From assembly GCA_037367405.1 (NCBI GenBank), contig JAZKJV010005755.1, forward strand, positions 310,001 to 374,000: 64,000 nt of DNA, in the 5' to 3' direction. Both the position numbers and the translations under genes were made by a program. The notes below the pieces were generated by a model. The model was not told where the DNA came from and did not search any database. It worked only from the letters and a program-made list of their open reading frames with translations. Shown one piece after another: positions 8,871 to 19,255 of this stretch (its first letter is position 1; each line of letters begins with the position of its first letter). Origin of the DNA: Ottelia alismoides. Its lineage: Eukaryota; Streptophyta; Magnoliopsida; Alismatales; Hydrocharitaceae.

Positions 8871-11800
8871 TTACTCCTTCGTGATCGTTTCGTGCAGGTT
8901 GAGTAAGGTCGATGCGATAGCTACCCAAGCGGCTCGGTCGGCGATCGGGTACTCCCCGAGTTCCGAACTGTCACCCCAAGCCGCTTCGGCGCGCGCCAAA
9001 TCCTGCGCATAAGCTTGCTGATGTTCACTCAGCGCTTTGAGGATGACCGCTTGCTCACGCTGCGTCGGTCGCCGTGCCAAGCACACTCGGAACGCATAGG
9101 CCACACGTTCAATATCATTTGTCGAAGGTGCATCGCGCAGTATACGTTTTGCAAAGGCTTGGCTCGCGCGAACAAAGACGGGATCATTCAGCAGGTTAAG
9201 CGCTTGCAACGGTGTGTTGGTACGAGAACGCTTGACGGTACATGCGAGCCGTGCGGATGCATCAAAGTTAACAAAGCTTGGGTAAGGGGAGCCGCGTTTG
9301 ATCACCACATAAATGCCGCGTCGATCCTGTTCACTCCCCGGACTCACTTCATAGTCGTACCTTTGTCCTCCGACTTTGGTCCACAACCCAGCCGGTTGCA
9401 TCGGACGAATCGGTGGACCAAACTGCTTCAAATCAATCAATCCGGAAATAGCCAACGCGTTATCCCGAATCATTTCCGCTTCCATTCGAAATCGTGGACC
9501 TCGCGATAACCAGCGATTTAAATCGTCACGCTGGAGCGAGTCGGCACTCGACGCGGAGGATTGTCGATAAGTCGCCGACATGAAGATCTGTTTCAGCGTC
9601 TGCTTCATCGACCAACCATTTTCCATGAATTCACAAGCCAAGTGGTCAAGCAACTCAGGATGCGTTGGCATTTCCCCTTTCACTCCGAAATCCTCGACCG
9701 TGGAAACAATCCCTGTACCAAAGATTTCACGCCACCAGCGATTCACGGTGACCCTCGCAACAAGCGGATTGTTGGGGTCCACTAACCACTTCGCTAACGC
9801 CAATCGGTTTTGTTCATCCGAGGTTGACGGGTGAAACATACTAGGAGGGGCCGGCAAAACACTTTCGCCCCGTTGACGATAATCACCGCGTACGAACACG
9901 TAGGAATCTCGCTTCTGCGGTTGCTCGATCATGACCAATGTTTGCTCGACCTTCTCCGCTTGTTTGCGGCTCTCGGCACGAGCCAACCGTTGTTTGATAC
10001 TTTGGCACTGAGTATCGGATTGGGCTCGATGTTCCAAAAGTTTTTCGAGTTGCTCGTTCGACCAATCTTTACTGGGCCGATTGAGTACAAACTCAAGCTG
10101 AGCTGGAAGCCGTTCACGTTCGGGATCACCTGTGATGGCAATGAGCCGAAAACGTCCGATGTTTCGTGCATTGCCAAAGTGTTGATCCAAGTGAATAACG
10201 AGTTCGATGGGTTTATCGCTTACAAGGGGTTCCTCTAGTAAACAAAGCAACCAATGATCTTTACCCACTTCGGGAGCGATGGCCCAACCTGTCTTCGACT
10301 TTCCATCAACCGCTCCAGGAGGATCCCATTTGGTCTGCGAGAAGCTCGCGCTGGCCCCCCGAAACGAAAGCTTTTCGCGTTCTTCGCCGACCACTCGATA
10401 TGCTTCGAGCTCATGCAATACGAAATTGGGCCGTCCCGATCCCCTCCCCGGCCCGGATGAAGGAAGTGACGGATGCGTCAGCGTTTCTAGCTTCAGAGCC
10501 GTCACGCTTGCTGACGGTAGCTTTACTCGAAATGAATACACATCGGTGTTGGGTGGATCTTCGCCCACGAGCAGAATCGAGCCATCATCGAGTTGTTGAT
10601 AGGTATCCGTGTTGCCTTCGGAGTCAAAATCATAAATCGCAAGGGGTGTCTCAATTGCCGCATCTTGAAACTGTCCTCGCAGCATTTCACCCCATGCAAC
10701 AAGGTCTTTCTTGAGTATCTTGACCCTTGCTTCATATCGTGTTTGCAACGCAGCGGTTTCTTTCTGCACTTCTTCAAGCATCTGATCGCGTTTTGTATCG
10801 TGAAGCTTCATCGAGGGACCGAGAAACGCAATGGAACTCGGTACTTTCGGATCGCGCAAATCAGCTTCGATCTCCGTTTGATTGAAATAAGCGAGCAGCT
10901 GATAGTAGTCCTTCATTGTGATCGGATCATATTTGTGATCGTGGCACTGAGCGCATTCGAGTGTCGTACCCAACCACACGGCCCCCGTCGTATTCACTCG
11001 ATCAATCAATTGCTCGACACGCGTCTCTTCGGGTAATGATCCCGCTTCTACATTCGTCGGCACACATCGATGAAAACCGGTTGCAATCCGTTGGGAAGGC
11101 GTCGCATTCGGCAGTAGATCACCTGCAACTTGCTCAATCGTAAATTGATCAAATGGCATGTCGGCGTTCATAGCCCGGATGACCCAGTCGCGATAGGCCC
11201 ACACATCGCGCAAGTCATCCCGTTGAAATCCATGTGAGTCAGCGTAGCGAGCGAGGTCCAACCAATGTCTTGCCCATCGCTCGCCAAATTGTGGGCGATC
11301 AAGTAAGTCGACAATCAATGCTTCATATGCTCGATCGGATGAATCTGCGAGAAACCGATCAACCTCTTGCGGCGTCGGCGGCAACCCGATCGTGTCAAAA
11401 AACAAACGACGAACCAATGTCTCCGGTGTTGCCGGTTCCGATGGCTTCAGATTTTGTTCCTGAAGTTTCTGCAAGACAAAAGCGTCAACGGGATTACGAA
11501 TCCAGGTCGAACCGATTTCTGGCGCTGTTGGGCGTACCGGTTTTATGTATGCCCAGTGCTGAGCACCCTCAAAACCTTCCGGCCACTTGGCTCCAGCGAG
11601 TACCCAGCGTTCGATTTTCTCTATCGCTTGTGGATTCAATGGCTGCCCAACCGCTGGCATGATCTCTGGATCACTCGCGGGAAGCTTGATGCGCCGCAAC
11701 AACTCGCTTTTTCCGAGTTCACTCCAGCTGATGACCTCACTCTCTTTTGAAATCGATCGATCGAGTCGCAGATCTCCTTCCTGCTTTTCTTTGCCATGAC

Positions 11801-11981
11801 ACTCGAAGCACGCTTGCTTCAAGAGTGGATAAATCTCTTTTTCAAAACTGAGCGGCTTTGACTCATCGCCCTGTGCTGCGGGTACACATAGGAAGTGTGC
11901 ACAAAGCAACAGAAACCAAACGCAAGATCGATAACGATCGAAATAGGAATCAAGCAAACTCTGCCGACAGCACACGGTCAT
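8871..11981 (-). CDS. PSCyt1 / DUF1549 / DUF1553 protein (Planctomycete cytochrome C type)
   Basis: A large exported protein of the PSCyt1-PSCyt2-PSD1 architecture. I start at the Met at 11981 because a hydrophobic signal follows (VWFLLLCAHFLCVPA); the frame is open to an upstream Met at 12101, which would add 40 unusual residues. Counting from 11981, a haem-binding motif C58-F-E-C-H62 lies in the cytochrome-like domain. DUF1549 follows (WARHWLDLARYADSHG, then a second CxxCH in CAQCHDHKYDP). A beta-sandwich-like insert lies in the middle, and DUF1553 ends the protein (NPLVARVTVNRWW; MPTHPELLDHLA). It is first in an operon with DUF1501 and the sulfatase. Redox coupling is inferred only from the haem motifs. 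Confidence 0.9.
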   Translation of the reverse strand: MTVCCRQSLLDSYFDRYRSCVWFLLLCAHFLCVPAAQGDESKPLSFEKEIYPLLKQACFECHGKEKQEGDLRLDRSISKESEVISWSELGKSELLRRIKLPASDPEIMPAVGQPLNPQAIEKIERWVLAGAKWPEGFEGAQHWAYIKPVRPTAPEIGSTWIRNPVDAFVLQKLQEQNLKPSEPATPETLVRRLFFDTIGLPPTPQEVDRFLADSSDRAYEALIVDLLDRPQFGERWARHWLDLARYADSHGFQRDDLRDVWAYRDWVIRAMNADMPFDQFTIEQVAGDLLPNATPSQRIATGFHRCVPTNVEAGSLPEETRVEQLIDRVNTTGAVWLGTTLECAQCHDHKYDPITMKDYYQLLAYFNQTEIEADLRDPKVPSSIAFLGPSMKLHDTKRDQMLEEVQKETAALQTRYEARVKILKKDLVAWGEMLRGQFQDAAIETPLAIYDFDSEGNTDTYQQLDDGSILLVGEDPPNTDVYSFRVKLPSASVTALKLETLTHPSLPSSGPGRGSGRPNFVLHELEAYRVVGEEREKLSFRGASASFSQTKWDPPGAVDGKSKTGWAIAPEVGKDHWLLCLLEEPLVSDKPIELVIHLDQHFGNARNIGRFRLIAITGDPERERLPAQLEFVLNRPSKDWSNEQLEKLLEHRAQSDTQCQSIKQRLARAESRKQAEKVEQTLVMIEQPQKRDSYVFVRGDYRQRGESVLPAPPSMFHPSTSDEQNRLALAKWLVDPNNPLVARVTVNRWWREIFGTGIVSTVEDFGVKGEMPTHPELLDHLACEFMENGWSMKQTLKQIFMSATYRQSSASSADSLQRDDLNRWLSRGPRFRMEAEMIRDNALAISGLIDLKQFGPPIRPMQPAGLWTKVGGQRYDYEVSPGSEQDRRGIYVVIKRGSPYPSFVNFDASARLACTVKRSRTNTPLQALNLLNDPVFVRASQAFAKRILRDAPSTNDIERVAYAFRVCLARRPTQREQAVILKALSEHQQAYAQDLARAEAAWGDSSELGEYPIADRAAWVAIASTLLNLHETITKE

Positions 11982-12148
11982 AGCCACATAGTCGAAAGCG
12001 AGGTGAGAAATTAGGCAGGAAGAAGTGACTCTAGGATATGCGAAACCGTGTATGGGATGCCAATCCAGCGTGTCACTTTTCAACAAAAATTCCTTTCTCA
12101 TGTTGTTTCGCCTAATCTAACCACCCGCGCCAGATTCAATTCAGGATA

Positions 12149-12177
12149 TTGACATCCATTTATCGATAAGATAGATT
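12149..12177 (+). promoter_or_regulatory. putative sigma-70 type promoter for the second PSCyt1 gene
   Basis: TTGACA (12149-12154), a 17-bp spacer, then TAGATT (12172-12177). The -35 is a perfect match and the -10 matches 4 of 6. It lies in the 360-bp divergent gap between the two PSCyt1 genes and would give a leader of about 160 nt for the gene at 12342. I saw nothing else definite in 11982-12341. Confidence 0.4.
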
Positions 12178-12341
12178 GCGATCACTCGATTTGTTGGTTT
12201 CACAAGGCGACGCACTCGATAGGTCAGACCTATCCTGCGCGGTAGTGATACATCGCGTTGTTCAGCATATCGAGCCCCACCAATACCATCAGCCGACCGT
12301 ACCAATTCCGTTCGGCTCCCACCCTTCCGCTAAACAAAGCC

Positions 12342-14560
12342 ATGCGCACGAAACTATTTGTGTGTTGTTTGGGTGTTGCCTCGATAGCTACCCAATTACA
12401 AGCGGACTCCCCGAATGATCACTTTGAAAAGCGGATTCGGCCGCTACTCGTTGAAAAATGTGTCGAGTGCCACAGTGGAAGTACTCCCGAAGGCAAACTC
12501 GACCTTTCGTCAAAACAAAGCTTTGACCAAGGTGGCATGCATGGGCCAATGCTAGTACCTGGCGACGCGAAATCGAGCATGCTCTACCAGCGGCTCGTTA
12601 CAAACGATGCCAAGAAACAGATGCCCCCTGAAAATCGTTTGAGCGCTGAAGAAACCCAAGCTGTCATGGAGTGGATTCAAAACGGCGCCGTTTGGCCTTC
12701 AAGCGACCTGCCACTTGTCAATAAAACGGAGAATCCGAAACAAGATCACTGGTCGTTCCAACCGATCCGTTCTCCCGAGCCACCTAAGGTTGCAGATAAC
12801 GGATGGTGCTGGACTGACATCGATCGATTTGTGTTCGACAAATGGCAATCCGCTGGCATCAAGCCGGTTGGTGATGCAACGCCAAACGTCTGGCTTCGTC
12901 GCGTATCGCTCGACCTGACAGGTTTGCCCCCGTCCATTAGCGTCGTCCAAGCGTTCGATGAACGACATGATGCAGAAGCAAAAACGGAAACGATCAATCG
13001 GCTTTTGGCGAGTCATGAATATGCGACCGTTTCGCACGCCGTTGGCTCGATCTCGCTCGATACGCGGACACTTCTGGGGATGGGACAGACACGCCAATCC
13101 CGGAAGCTCGATATTATCGAGATTGGGTTATCCAAGCGATCGATCAAGACATGCCATTTGATCAGTTCATCATTGAACAGTTGGCAGGGGATCAACTCGC
13201 CAAACAATCACCCGATGATCCCAATGACTATCAACATACGATCGCCACGGGGTTTATTGCCCTATCGCGTCGCTTCGGCAATTCAAAGTTTGCTGAAATG
13301 CATCAAATCATTGATGACTCGATCGACACCGTGGGCAAGTCAATGTTAGGTCTCAGCCTCGGCTGTGCCCGTTGTCATCATCACAAATTCGATCCCGTGA
13401 CCATGGAAGATTATTACGGTCTCTACGGCTATTTCTCGAGCACTCAATACCCGCATGCAGGAACCGAGCATCAAAAGGAAAGAAGCGATCTGCCATCGAT
13501 CAAGATTCCGGACGAACTTTGCGAAACGATGGAATCCAAAGAAGCTTGGGCGGTCGCAGATAAGCCGGAAACAGCAGATGCGGTCATGCATATCGCGGGC
13601 GATCCCATAAACGAGGCCCTAAGATACAACGCGGTTCCTAGCTTTCATTGATAGCTCTAAACCCACCATTCCCGAGAAACAAAGCGGTCGATTGCAATTT
13701 GCTCAGTGGGTTGCCTCGGCAGAGAACCCGTTGACAGCGCGCGTCATTGCAAACCGAGTGTGGCAGAGTCACTTTGGCAAAGGCTTCGTTCCTAACCCCA
13801 ACAACTTCGGCACTCAGTCACCTCCTCCAACGCATCCTGAACTATTGGATTTCCTCGCTACCGAATTGATCAATCACGGTTGGTCAATCAAACATCTTCA
13901 TCGTTTGATTACCAACTCGCATGTCTATCATCTCAGCAGCGATACCAATCCAGAACTCAATGCTGCCGATGCACCGAATCAATTCCTGGCACGGTTCCCG
14001 CGGCAACGTATGGATGCCGAAAGTTTTCGCGACTCGATATTGACCGTGAGTGGATACCTTAAAGAAGGCAGCAACGGACGCCATCCTTTCAAACCCACCG
14101 AACAACTGAAATACAATCAAGGTGCACCGTTCTCAGAAATCTTCGATCATGAACATCGATCGATTTATCTGATGACACCTCGTTTGAATCGCCACCCCTG
14201 ATCGCACTTTTCGACGGGGCTGATGCCAACGCAACGACCGGGGAACGCATGGAATCCACCGTGCCTCTCCAATCTTTGTATGTACTCAATGGTGAGTTCG
14301 TGCGGCACAATGCCCAAGGGCTTGCAACACGTACTTGCGAGTACAGCAGTGAGTTACCGGTCAGAGTCGACTATGTCTATCACTTGGTCTATGGACGCAG
14401 GGCACAACCGCATGAAATCGAAGCGATTCGAAGATACCTCGAGCGCTACAAGTCAAGTCGTTCATCGACTCAAGAAGATCCAGACACCGCCGATGAAGAA
14501 GCTTGGGTCAGCGTGGCTCGAGTGCTAATTGGCTCGAACGAATTCATGTATATCGATTAA
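12342..14560 (+). pseudogene. PSCyt1 / DUF1549 / DUF1553 protein, frameshifted as given
   Basis: Second member of this family in the window. ATG at 12342 opens a signal peptide (MRTKLFVCCLGVASIATQLQ), then the haem motif CVECH, and DUF1549 with LGCARCHHHKFDP as second CxxCH. DUF1553 pieces are NPLTARVIANRVWQ and PPTHPELLDFLATE. The frame changes near 13025, twice within 13608-13640, and near 14201. In each of the later places one more base in a short G, T or C run would restore the family sequence, which points to consensus error more than to decay. The expected product is about 740 aa. A DUF1501 gene follows 117 bp downstream, as is usual for this family. Confidence 0.85.
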
Positions 14561-14569
14561 TGAAACCCG

Positions 14570-14633
14570 TAGCCAACGTCGTCAGACGGTGGACGCGATC
14601 ACTCGCATTTCCACCGCTTGACAGCGATGGCTA
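14570..14633. repeat. inverted repeat of the GTAGCCA...CGGTGGA family
   Basis: Left arm GTAGCCAACGTCGTCAGACG plus GTGGA, right arm TCCACCGCTTGACAGCGATG plus GCTAC; the arms are imperfect reverse complements around about 14 bp. The same family recurs as CCGTCTGGCGACGGTGGCTA at 30958-31046. Here it sits between the PSCyt1-type gene and its DUF1501 partner. Confidence 0.75.
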
Positions 14634-14677
14634 CATAAACCGACAAACCTTTACGACGTTTTCACGGATACTCCATC

Positions 14678-16018
14678 ATGTTACGTTCACGACGCGATGC
14701 ACTTGTGTATGGTCTGTTTGGTGCAACGGCCATGCTTCCCGGAGTTCGCCAAGCCCTCGGTAACACTGTCGATCCGCTTGCACCCAAGCCGACCCACTAT
14801 CTGCCAAAAGCGAAACGTGTGATTCAGATCTTCCTTCCTGGAGGCGTTTCGCATGTTGATACCTTTGATCCAAAACCTCGACTTCAGAGACATGATGGCA
14901 AAGTGATTCGAAAAGGCCGTGTGCTCGCTGCAAGTCGCTGGGGTTTCGAACCAGATCCTGTATCCGGTTTAGTTATCAGCGATTTGTTTCCCAACCTGCG
15001 TCAGCAAGCGCGCGAGCTTTGCCTGATTCGTTCAATGCACGGGGATAAAGGAGATCATTTCGAAGCGACACTCAGCATTCACTCCGGCGCAATTGCGGGG
15101 GCGTTGCCAGGTATCGGCGCTTGGGTAAGTTATGGACTCGGTACTGAGAACCCAAACTTACCTTCGCACATTGTCTTCTGTCAGAACTTGCCATACGCGG
15201 GAAGCCAAGCCTGGGGGGCCAATTTCCTTCCCGCGTATCACCAGGGTACGCGTATTGTCCCAGGCAATGAACCGATTGCGAATTTGAAACCCGAAGCGGA
15301 GTATGCGGCGCAGCAAAGTTTAGAAGTCGAGTTTCTAAGGAATGTGAATGCGAAACATATGGAAGCGAGAACGTCTGACACACGTCTGGCTGCTCGTATG
15401 TACGCCTATGACGCAGCGATCTCATTACAACAATCGGCCCCTGAAGTCTTCGACTTGTCGGACGAAACACAAGCGTCGATGGATCTTTATGGTGTCTCGC
15501 GCGGAGATACCAACAGCTTCGCTTGGCAATGTTTGATGGCGCGCCGCATGAGTGAACGCGGTGTTCGCTTCGTCGAACTCATCGACAAAGGGGCATCCGG
15601 CAACTGGGATGCGCACTCGAACATGAAGTCCTATGAGAAACTGGCGAAGAACGTTGACAAGCCGATCGCTGCATTGATCCAAGATCTCCGTCAACGCGGA
15701 CTACTGGACGAAACACTCATCGTGTGCTGCACCGAGTTTGGTAGATCACCAGACGTAAACGAAGCGCAGCGCGATGGACGAGATCATTACAGGAACGCAT
15801 TCACCTGCTGGCTTGCCGGCGGCGGTGTCCGCGGCGGAAATGCATATGGTTCAACCGATGATTATGGAATGGAGATCGTTGACAACCCTGCTCACATCAA
15901 TGACTTCCATGCAACCATCCTCGATCTCCTTGGCTTCAACCACGAACGGTTAACCTACTTTTACAACGGCCGCGATTTCCGCTTAACCGGCTTGGCCGGA
16001 AAGAAGCTGGATGTTTAG
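14678..16018 (+). CDS. DUF1501 domain protein
   Basis: A 446-residue intact DUF1501 protein, partner of the frameshifted gene just upstream. It starts with an Arg-containing N-terminal signal (RSRRDALVYGLFGATAMLPG), consistent with Tat export. Family landmarks are VIQIFLPGGVSHVDTFDPKP, CCTEFGRSPD, GRDHYRNAFTCWLAGGGVRG and the C-terminal LLGFNHERLTYFYNGRDF. It is paralogous to the protein at 7470-8867 but clearly diverged, so this is not a recent local duplication. That this gene is open over 1.3 kb while neighbours are broken shows the shifts are patchy. Confidence 0.9.
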   Translation: MLRSRRDALVYGLFGATAMLPGVRQALGNTVDPLAPKPTHYLPKAKRVIQIFLPGGVSHVDTFDPKPRLQRHDGKVIRKGRVLAASRWGFEPDPVSGLVISDLFPNLRQQARELCLIRSMHGDKGDHFEATLSIHSGAIAGALPGIGAWVSYGLGTENPNLPSHIVFCQNLPYAGSQAWGANFLPAYHQGTRIVPGNEPIANLKPEAEYAAQQSLEVEFLRNVNAKHMEARTSDTRLAARMYAYDAAISLQQSAPEVFDLSDETQASMDLYGVSRGDTNSFAWQCLMARRMSERGVRFVELIDKGASGNWDAHSNMKSYEKLAKNVDKPIAALIQDLRQRGLLDETLIVCCTEFGRSPDVNEAQRDGRDHYRNAFTCWLAGGGVRGGNAYGSTDDYGMEIVDNPAHINDFHATILDLLGFNHERLTYFYNGRDFRLTGLAGKKLDV

Positions 16019-16170
16019 TGGGGTAAGTGGCCACAGTAGCTGAAGTGGCCACACTTCAGAAGTCAGGTATGAGCTTTGAGCATTAAGTCGGAGATGCTTT
16101 CGAACTCTCTCGCTTAATCCTTACTCCTCACCGCTCACAGCTCTTCTGAATTCTGGCGAATCCAGCTACG

Positions 16171-16200
16171 GTTGTTCACAGGCGGGACGCCTATGCCACT
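16171..16200. repeat. copy of the ATAGGCGTCCCGCC dispersed repeat
   Basis: CACAGGCGGGACGCCTATGC is the reverse complement of the GGGATAGGCGTCCCGCCTGT element found at 35511-35562 (two copies) and 41467-41490. It is a short near-palindromic GC-rich element lying at the 3' end of the Rrf2 gene. Confidence 0.7.
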
Positions 16201-16618
16201 ATGTGGGAAATGCGCAGAGGGGTTTGCGATGCTTGGGCACGTTCACAAGATCGGCGACCGTTGAATCACCAAAGCACTCTTCGAGCATTTTGGCTGCATC
16301 ATCAAGCTTTTTATGTAGCGGACAAAGATGAATGCCATGAAGTCCGAGCGGACATTCGTGAAACCGGCGGATCGGTTCCACCGCAGAGATAACTTGCAGC
16401 ACCGTTAACTTATCCGCAGGCACCGCTAATACGAAACCACCGTGCAATCCACGTTGAGCGTTCACAATCTTCGCTTTGCTCAAACTCTGCATAACTTTAG
16501 CCAAGTAACCTTCTGGCAACTTGGTTGCTGCTGCAATCACACTCGTGGTCTTCGCATCCGTTTGATCGGCGAGAAAAACGACAGCGCGAAGTGCGTATTC
16601 TGCGGTCTGTGTAATCAC
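16199..16618 (-). CDS. Rrf2 family transcriptional regulator
   Basis: A 140-residue winged-helix regulator. I use the GTG at 16618, which gives the family start VITQTAEYALRAVVFLA and has AAGG 8 nt upstream; the frame extends to 16690 without homology. The helix-turn-helix lies around residues 20-60 (LPEGYLAKVMQSLSKAKIV, then RGLHGGF). The cluster-binding region has only two clear Cys in the CPLGLHGIHLCPLH segment plus a later ECFGD, so it could bind an Fe-S cluster as NsrR/IscR relatives do, or lack one. It is divergent from the desaturase gene, and a 9-7-9 palindrome lies in the shared promoter region. Autoregulation and control of the desaturase are inferred. Confidence 0.88.
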   Translation of the reverse strand: MITQTAEYALRAVVFLADQTDAKTTSVIAAATKLPEGYLAKVMQSLSKAKIVNAQRGLHGGFVLAVPADKLTVLQVISAVEPIRRFHECPLGLHGIHLCPLHKKLDDAAKMLEECFGDSTVADLVNVPKHRKPLCAFPT

Positions 16619-16676
16619 TGTGTAAACCTTATGCAAACACCCACTCTCTGCACTTGACTTGTGGAGGTGTATATCC

Positions 16677-16705
16677 AGAATATCGGCCACCTACCTGGGA
16701 GTCAA
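16677..16705 (-). promoter_or_regulatory. putative promoter of the Rrf2 gene
   Basis: On the minus strand TTGACT (16700-16705), 17-bp spacer, TATTCT (16677-16682). The -35 lies inside one arm of the palindrome at 16698-16722. Transcription would start about 50 nt before the GTG at 16618. Confidence 0.4.
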
Positions 16706-16722
16706 TCTTCATCATTGACTCC
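16698..16722. promoter_or_regulatory. perfect 9-7-9 palindrome, candidate Rrf2 operator
   Basis: GGAGTCAAT, seven bases, ATTGACTCC. It lies between the divergent Rrf2 and desaturase starts and each arm contains a TTGACT hexamer. A dyad of this size overlapping a -35 fits a dimeric repressor site. Confidence 0.45.
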
Positions 16723-16772
16723 GAACATCCCCACAGAATCAAGCTCGGAAGGCTTGTCGGAGGACACTTGAG

Positions 16773-17748
16773 ATGAGCGCACAGTGTGAACCCTTATCAG
16801 GAGTATCACGATTCCCCAAAGCCAAACCGTTAGGAATGAACCCCAGTGGAACTGGGGAAGCGGCTGTGTCTGGCGAAAAGGTCAAGCACTTTGCACGCGG
16901 CATCGATTGGACCGCGGCCGCTTGGATTGCCATGGTGCACATTGGTGCGATCGCCGCTCCGTGGACTTTTACCTGGCAAGGGCTTGTTGCCATGTTTGTG
17001 CTCTATTGGTTGACCGGTGGCATCGGTATCTGCATGGGATATCACCGATTGCTCAGTCACTGTAGTTTCGAAACCTATCGTCCTGTGCGCTGGCTACTCG
17101 CTTGGATTGGTGGACTCGCCGGAGAAGGTTCCGCAATTCACTGGTGTGCAAACCATCGCATCCATCATGCAAAAAGTGACCATGAAGGTGATCCTCACTC
17201 ACCGCGAGAAGGTTTCTTATGGAGCCATATGTTCTGGTGTCTACAAAAGCTCGATCCAGAAACACGCAGCGCAATGCATAAACGTTGGGTTCCCGAGTTA
17301 CAGCGCGACGCAGTGCTGCGTTTCTTGGATCGTACCTTCCTGTTATGGCAAATCGTCTTGGCTCTCAGCTTGCTGGGGGGCGGATATTATTTTGGTGGGT
17401 GGCAGCTTGCAACATCGCTGCTCGTCTGGGGCGTGTTCTTGGCGCATGACGATCGTACTTCATGCAACTTGGTGCATTAACTCAGTGACCCATGTCTGGG
17501 GCTACAAGACCTATGATAATGGTGATGACAGCAAGAATCTTTGGTGGGTCGCGTTGATCACGTTCGGCGAAGGCTGGCACAACAACCATCACGCTTATCA
17601 GCGTGCGGCCAACTATGGCCATCGCTGGTGGGAACTTGATACCACATTCATCATGATCCAACTGCTCAGGGCCTTTGGGCTCGCGTGGCGCATCGCTCCA
17701 ATTCCCGCTAAAGCCCGAGCGCAACTAGAGCGAAGAAAGCTGGCTTAA
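16773..17748 (+). pseudogene. acyl-CoA/fatty-acid delta-9 type desaturase, one frameshift
   Basis: Membrane di-iron desaturase of the stearoyl-CoA/DesC type, about 324 residues. Strong ribosome binding site GGAGG 9 nt before the ATG. The three histidine boxes are visible: HRLLSH (91-96), HRIHH (128-132) and, after the shift, HNNHH in FGEGWHNNHHAYQRAA. Membrane segments flank the boxes. The frame changes once at about 17435, where one extra G disrupts an otherwise continuous family sequence (MTIVLHATWCINSVTHVWG). It would introduce a cis double bond into membrane fatty acids, using oxygen and an electron donor. The divergent Rrf2 regulator suggests redox or iron-linked control. Confidence 0.88.
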
Positions 17749-17827
17749 ACAAGGACCGTTGAAGTTGACTTGGAGGTGTGCGATTATAGAGCGTCTCAAT
17801 TCGCTCAATCCTTTAGGATCGCCTCGC

Positions 17828-19137
17828 ATGAATCGAAGTCACTTTGCTTTGCTTGTCCTTGGCCTGATGTCATTTCAATCCATTGCTGCCGAAGACTGGC
17901 CACAATGGATGGGACCGGCGCGTGACAATGTTTGGCGTGAATCGGGCGTGCTCAACGCGCTCCCCAAAAGTGGCCTCAAAGTGCTCTGGCGAAGCAAGGT
18001 CGCCGGAGGTTATGCGGGGCCAGCCGTCGCAGGCGGTCGAGTCTTTGTTACAGACTACAGAAGCGAAGCCGACATCAAGATCGATAACTTCGCGCGTAAA
18101 GAGTTTACGGGTGTGGAACGAGTCCTTTGCTTGGATGAAAAAACCGGTAAAGAGATTTGGAAACATGAGTATCCGGTCAAATACACGATCTCTTATCCGG
18201 CCGGCCCACGCGTTACGCCGACGGTCGAAGCGGACCGAGTTTATACGCTAGGAAGCCGAAGGCCATCTGTTTGCTTTAATGCCGAAACAGGCAAAGTGAT
18301 CTGGGAACGCGTGCTGCCTCGTGACTATCAAACCAAAACTGCATTGTGGGGCTACGCGAGTCATCCACTCATCGATGGTAAGAAACTGATTGTGCTTGCC
18401 GGTGGCAAAGGCTCCCACGCTGTCGCTTTAGACAAAATGACGGGGACTGAAATCTGGAGAAGTTTAACCGCGCCTGAGCAAGGTTATTGTCCTCCTGTGA
18501 TCATGGACATCGCGGGAAAACGCCAATTGATTCTGATGCGTCCTGATGCATTGAGCAGTGTGGATCCTGAGACGGGCAAAGAGTACTGGAGCGTGCCTTA
18601 TACCGCAGACAATGTTCCATCATCATGACTCCGGTCCGCAGTGGCCAATACCTCTTTGTCGGCGGTTTCAATAATCGAAACTTATTGGTCAAACTGGCGA
18701 CGGATAAACCGGGTGCCGAAATCGAATGGCGCGATGAGAAAGGACTTGGTATGTCGCCGGTCAATGTTCAGCCGTTTGTTGAAGGAGACATTGTGTATGG
18801 GTTCGATGCAAACGGGGAATTGATGGCCGTAAGCATTCCGAGTGGCAAGCGTTTATGGCAAACATCGGCACCACTGGGTCCACGCAAAGAAGGCTCAGGT
18901 ACAGCGTTCCTCGTTAAACATGCCGAGCAGTTTTGGATGTTCAACGAGCGAGGCGAGTTACTGATCAGCAAGCTGTCACCCAAAGGATACGAAGAGCTCA
19001 GCCGCACAAAAGTCATTGAACCGACCAACAACGCTTTTGGTCGCAAAGTTGTCTGGTGCCCACCGGCCTTTGCCAATCGACACATGTATGTTCGCAACGA
19101 TGAAGAATGCATCTGCGTCGATCTCAGCGCGCAGTAA
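17828..19137 (+). pseudogene. secreted PQQ-like beta-propeller protein, one frameshift
   Basis: ATG at 17828 starts a signal peptide (RSHFALLVLGLMSFQSIAAE) followed by DWPQWMGPARDNVW, the standard opening of planctomycete PQQ-like repeat proteins. Propeller blades follow with motifs such as CLDEKTGKEIWKHEYP, CFNAETGKVIWERVLP and ALDKMTGTEIWRS. The frame is lost at about 18615; one more G there gives a continuous SIIMTPVRSGQYLFVGGF. Total about 437 aa. No dehydrogenase catalytic residues are evident. The family is usually annotated as BamB-like or PQQ-binding-like; a periplasmic binding or scaffold role is inferred. Confidence 0.85.
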
Positions 19138-19255
19138 TTACGAGCCACCCGCTCGCTCGCGGGAATGTCAGACGGTTAGAGTTTTCCACTCCTTGGTAGT
19201 TTAGATGTTGCGCGTTTTGTGACGCGTAACGGCTTGTGGATTTAATGGGGCAAAT

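Noticed and set aside
12176..12418. 80-codon frame in the divergent PSCyt1 gap
   Set aside because: Overlaps the true start of the second PSCyt1 gene and contains the putative leader; no homology.
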